Below, piece after piece: positions 60,660 to 64,000 of a DNA stretch of 64,000 nt. Position 1 is the first letter of the stretch; each line of letters opens with the position of its first letter. The translations under genes were made by a program, and so were the position numbers. Source of the DNA: Anas platyrhynchos (Eukaryota; Chordata; Aves; Anseriformes; Anatidae); NCBI RefSeq assembly GCF_047663525.1, contig NC_092621.1, positions 15,139,501-15,203,500 on the forward strand, read 5' to 3'. The notes below the pieces were generated by a model. It was given only the letters and a program-made list of their open reading frames with translations, was not told where the DNA came from and made no database searches.

Positions 60660-61260
60660 CAGTTACCCATCAGCAGCAATCTGTTTACCATTTTTGATTG
60701 TCAGCTAATGAGTGTGTTCTATTAATTACAGAACACAAAGAAGAACCTTTCCTGCAGTGGAAACCTCAACATTTAAAGTTTGCTGCTCTTTTGGATTATA
60801 TTACTTAGTGTCATTCAGATCAGTTATTTACAGGAACGGATGACACTGAGGCATGAAATATAAAATTATTCCAACCAGATGAATTACAAATAAAGTAGAG
60901 TGGAGTTATTTTTCAGTCACAGGTAATTTCAACCATTTAAAGATTACTGTGTCTGTGTATCCTAAATAAATGAAATGGAGCTATGTAATTATCATTCTCA
61001 AGAAGCCTCAGAGACTGCTCTATTTTGCAAGCTGTCAGACACAATGTTGTAAAACTGTCGCAAGCCTCAGCTAAACCTCGCCATGCAAATGAGCTCACTG
61101 TCTCTCACCAGACAGCTGAAAACTATTTGCCTGTAGGAGTTATTTTAAAAGACTAACTTGAATCCTAAAACAGGCACTTGACAACAGAATATATCAACTA
61201 ATCCTGCGGAGATAGAATTTCTTCCCCATTTTATTGCAGCACATTACACTGAAAATTTGA
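60660..61260. other. candidate conserved non-coding element
   Basis: The stretch is free of repeats and low-complexity runs and has several motifs of the kind found in vertebrate enhancers: TAATTA-type cores (near 60724), an octamer ATGCAAAT (61083-61090) and paired CAGCTG-like boxes (61121-61126). No coding frame crosses it. The call comes from its texture; conservation was not tested. Confidence 0.3.
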
Positions 61261-62704
61261 GACTAAATGGTTGTCCAAGCTTAAAACATAGCAATTACCT
61301 TCTTCTTCTTTTCACTTACTATTTCCCTCCTTTTGCCCCTCTCCTCTCCCTTTGAATGCTGTAAGGTATCATTAACTTCTCTAGGAAAGCAGCTATTCAC
61401 ATCACGTGCTAGAATGTCTCAGCATGCACTGGCACAAAGTGGATTAAGGAATAAGTGGTTTGTCTTAATGGCTTTCAATGCTTTCAAACTGGAGTGAAAT
61501 CTAGATTCCATGGTTTTTACATGTGCTTAGCTTTATGAAAAGCTGTTTTGATTGTATAGACAACTTGTAAGAATTACTTCTGCTTTTTCACAGTCATACT
61601 GATGTCAGACCTAATCCTGACAAATGTTTTAGCACATAAATAATCTCACCATAATCAGTGTAACTGCAAAGTCCTACCTATTTTAAGTTTGGCTAGTCTG
61701 GGATGATAAATAAATTAAAAAAAAAACCTACAGGGATTCTGTAGATGTTATTTGCCTCAACATATGCAAATCAAGATGCCAATACTAATCCATTCTAGAT
61801 AGAAATGTTCCTTTAACCAAGGTAGACTTACAATTCCATCTTTTAAATATATATATTTAAAAAGTACCATTAAAAAAAAAAAAAAAAGTGAAACTCTGAG
61901 CAAAATTACAGCCTTGTGAACACTTCTGAAAAATCATGTCTGTAACTTATAAATTCAAGGGCTAGCACTCTTGTGAAATAAATATGGTAGTCCTGATTTT
62001 TTGGTGGTACTGTTTCAGGTTTTCTGTTGTTTTAAAACAAACAAGCAAGCAAAAAATATGGGTCTGTTTGTTAGTTGATAATTTCATTTGTGATTACATT
62101 GCTATCTTTGAAGATCACACAGCTCAACAAAAGGCAGCCTCTGTACTTTGTGAATTGTTGAGATGTGAAAGAAATATATACTCAGTTTATTGTTTAATAA
62201 TCTGTAGTTATTTCACTGGTGTTTTTCTGTCCTTGGCATGTAGCATTTCTGTTTCAGAAAACTAATAAAGAAGATGATAATGGAACATTAAAAGAATTAT
62301 ATTACATAGATTAAATTCAAAAGTGAAAATGATTTGAGTAAAAGAGAGTGCTCTAAAACCTTGAATATGGTAAAACTGATGATGTGCTCAGTTCTTTCAT
62401 TTGTACATGTTTGGGAAACACTAAGTCACTAACAGCAGCATAAATGATTTAAGTTAAGTAGCTTAAATTGCCAACTTATTATAGGAAGATAAAAGCTTTA
62501 ATTTAAAGTCTCACCAGGGTTCATCAAGATCATGACAATTCTTATAGATAGATTTTTAGTCTAATCCAGAGTAAAGAAAGTATACTCGTGTCTGCTGCTT
62601 TCAAGAAAGTTGACGTTATTGTCAGAGAAATGCTTTACTCTTTGAAAACAGTTTAGCTACATACCAGTGGTCATATAAGAGAGCAAGAAGGATGAAAATG
62701 AAGG

Positions 62705-62739
<35 letters not shown>

Positions 62740-63117
62740 GTTTTTTAAAAAAAATTATGGTTACACAAATCCAGTTTGGGGTACATAGGAGGTACAAAAA
62801 TTATACCTAACTTGGCAACCTTGAAATGCTTTTAAAAGAAGCCTTAATTCTGGATCTAAATTTTGGTGCAAATCCTTGTTGAAGAATTGCTGAGTATATT
62901 CATTTATCCCACAGTGGACTGGAGTCTGCAAGCTTTTAATCATTTAGCCAGAGCCTTCTTTGCTGCATCATCCTTACTTAGCTTAGCCATTCCTTAGCGA
63001 GGCTACAAACCAGATGAGATAACAGTTTCTGGAAGGACCAATTCCTCCTTATAAGTAACACAAATTAGAAGAGAGAACAGGGGATGTCAAGCCTTTGAGG
63101 AAGAGGAAAGAGGTCCG
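61261..63117. other. unique non-coding sequence
   Basis: No gene recognised. Contains a 22-bp perfect AT palindrome at 61841-61862, a poly-A run at about 61873-61887 and a poly-A run of about 32 at 62705-62736. Confidence 0.55.
62705..62736 (+). repeat. poly-A run, about 32 bases
   Basis: Uninterrupted A. No recognisable retrocopy body lies upstream (62200-62700), and no clear target-site duplication is visible. Confidence 0.95.
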
Positions 63118-63642
63118 TTATGTCCAGAAGAAAGGGTGAAACAAAACTGCAGTGCCCTGAACCAAACAAGAAATATTATGAGTTACATTTCTTCCCATTC
63201 CTGTTTTCCACTGCCACCTGTTTTGCAAAAGAGCTTGCTCTTCTGTATGCTCAGTAGGCTGTCTTGACATGGTCCTCCCATCCCCTCTTAGCTCTGAAGC
63301 AGCTCCTCCAAAAATTAGTATAGATGAGTCTTTCCTCAAACCTGAAGCTTCCTGAGTTTTGAGGGCAGGCCTCCAGTTCTGGAGCCTGTTCTGCTTAGGA
63401 AAGAGGTACAAGCCCCAGAGAGGTGTTTTGGTTGATAGTGGTTGTGTGAGCAAATTGTGCAGTAGGAGATGAGAAACTACAGCAGAACCACTGACAAGGA
63501 GTACACTGTGGCTGCCACATGCATGTTGCAGGAGTTTTACCTCAGACAACCTCTTGTCTTTCCAGCTGGCCAGAACACCTATTAGCAGCTGGAATAGCTC
63601 TCCTGGATTAGTTTTTGCCTGAAAGCACCCAAGGTTGGACAC
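63118..63642 (-). other. 174-codon open frame of unknown status
   Basis: The longest open frame in the window not explained by CR1 or a simple repeat. The product would have no signal peptide, membrane segment or motif that I recognise. In 64 kb of DNA at this composition, one chance frame of this length is not surprising by a rough estimate. I would not annotate it as a gene without further evidence. Confidence 0.2.
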
Positions 63643-64000
63643 TATTAGTCCTTCTTATGGTAAAACCAAAGCATAGCAAGGGGTAACCATTAAAATTTCA
63701 CTCCTAAACCAAAGTAAAATACTAATTGAAGATAGCTTTTCTGATGACACTTGTGGTCAACACCTTGCACGATGTACTGTTCAGAAATCACTGGAGAGAC
63801 TTAAATTGCTGTCACTCTGAAGTGTGTGGCCAGAGCTCCCAGCAGCTAAGACCTCCTCAGACCACCCAGTTAGCTGCTTTTCAGTGCTACTGTTTCACAC
63901 GTTTTATCCTCAGGTAAAAACAAACAAACAAATAAATAAACTAATTAAAAATAAAAATAATAATAATAAAAAAATGCAGCAATTCGTTGCCATTGCTACC
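63643..64000. other. unique sequence ending in an A-rich simple repeat
   Basis: No gene recognised. An A-rich AAAC/AAAT/AAT tract lies at about 63913-63975. Confidence 0.6.

Noticed and set aside
61841..61862. 22-bp perfect AT palindrome
   Set aside because: Low-complexity TATA/TTTAAA sequence; such palindromes are common by chance in AT-rich DNA.
62705..62736. Poly-A tail of a processed pseudogene
   Set aside because: No recognisable coding or repeat body upstream and no flanking target-site duplication that I could see.

Overview
The window reads as nuclear DNA of a bird, about 40% GC, from a gene desert or a very large intron. The strongest sign is the repertoire of CR1 non-LTR retrotransposons: at least thirteen pieces, most ending 3' in the ATTCTATG octamer repeat and most 5'-truncated, joined by two avian-type endogenous retrovirus LTRs. 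A CR1-J-like subfamily (about 48.2 kb and 56.2 kb) is the youngest looking and points towards a neoavian bird, but that is recollection of the family and not a database result. I found no host protein-coding exon, tRNA, rRNA, CRISPR array or operon. Every long open frame except one is the CR1 reverse transcriptase or its antisense shadow.

Layout. 0-3 kb: unique sequence, then a head-to-head CR1 composite (copy A, 1.8-3.1 kb). 3-20 kb: mostly unique non-coding DNA with a GC-rich unassigned patch (4.1-4.6 kb) and a well-preserved solo LTR at 15,444-15,913 flanked by a 6-bp target-site duplication. 20-31 kb: one antisense CR1, an ancient CR1 relic at 21.8-22.4 kb, an unresolved patch at 24.3-25.5 kb, and a decayed second LTR at 30.9-31.3 kb. 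33.5-36.5 kb: composite copy B, which carries a further CR1 inserted in it with a 6-bp target-site duplication, followed by another CR1. 36.5-42.1 kb: unique. 42.1-58.1 kb: a CR1-dense zone with rare 5' LINE sequence (endonuclease region, middle of ORF2), several antisense copies, one sense copy with a 410-codon open reverse transcriptase frame that has lost the motif A aspartate, and a nested pair. 58-64 kb: mainly unique, with a roughly 180-bp purine microsatellite and a possible conserved non-coding element at 60.7-61.3 kb.

No genes work together here; the story is transposon history. The most informative signals are the composite present twice about 32 kb apart, the internal empty site that dates a nested insertion relative to that copying, and the closely matching inverted CR1 pair at 48.7-49.5 / 56.2-56.9 kb. 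I saw no novel biological system; the findings are genome-evolution and sequence-structure observations.
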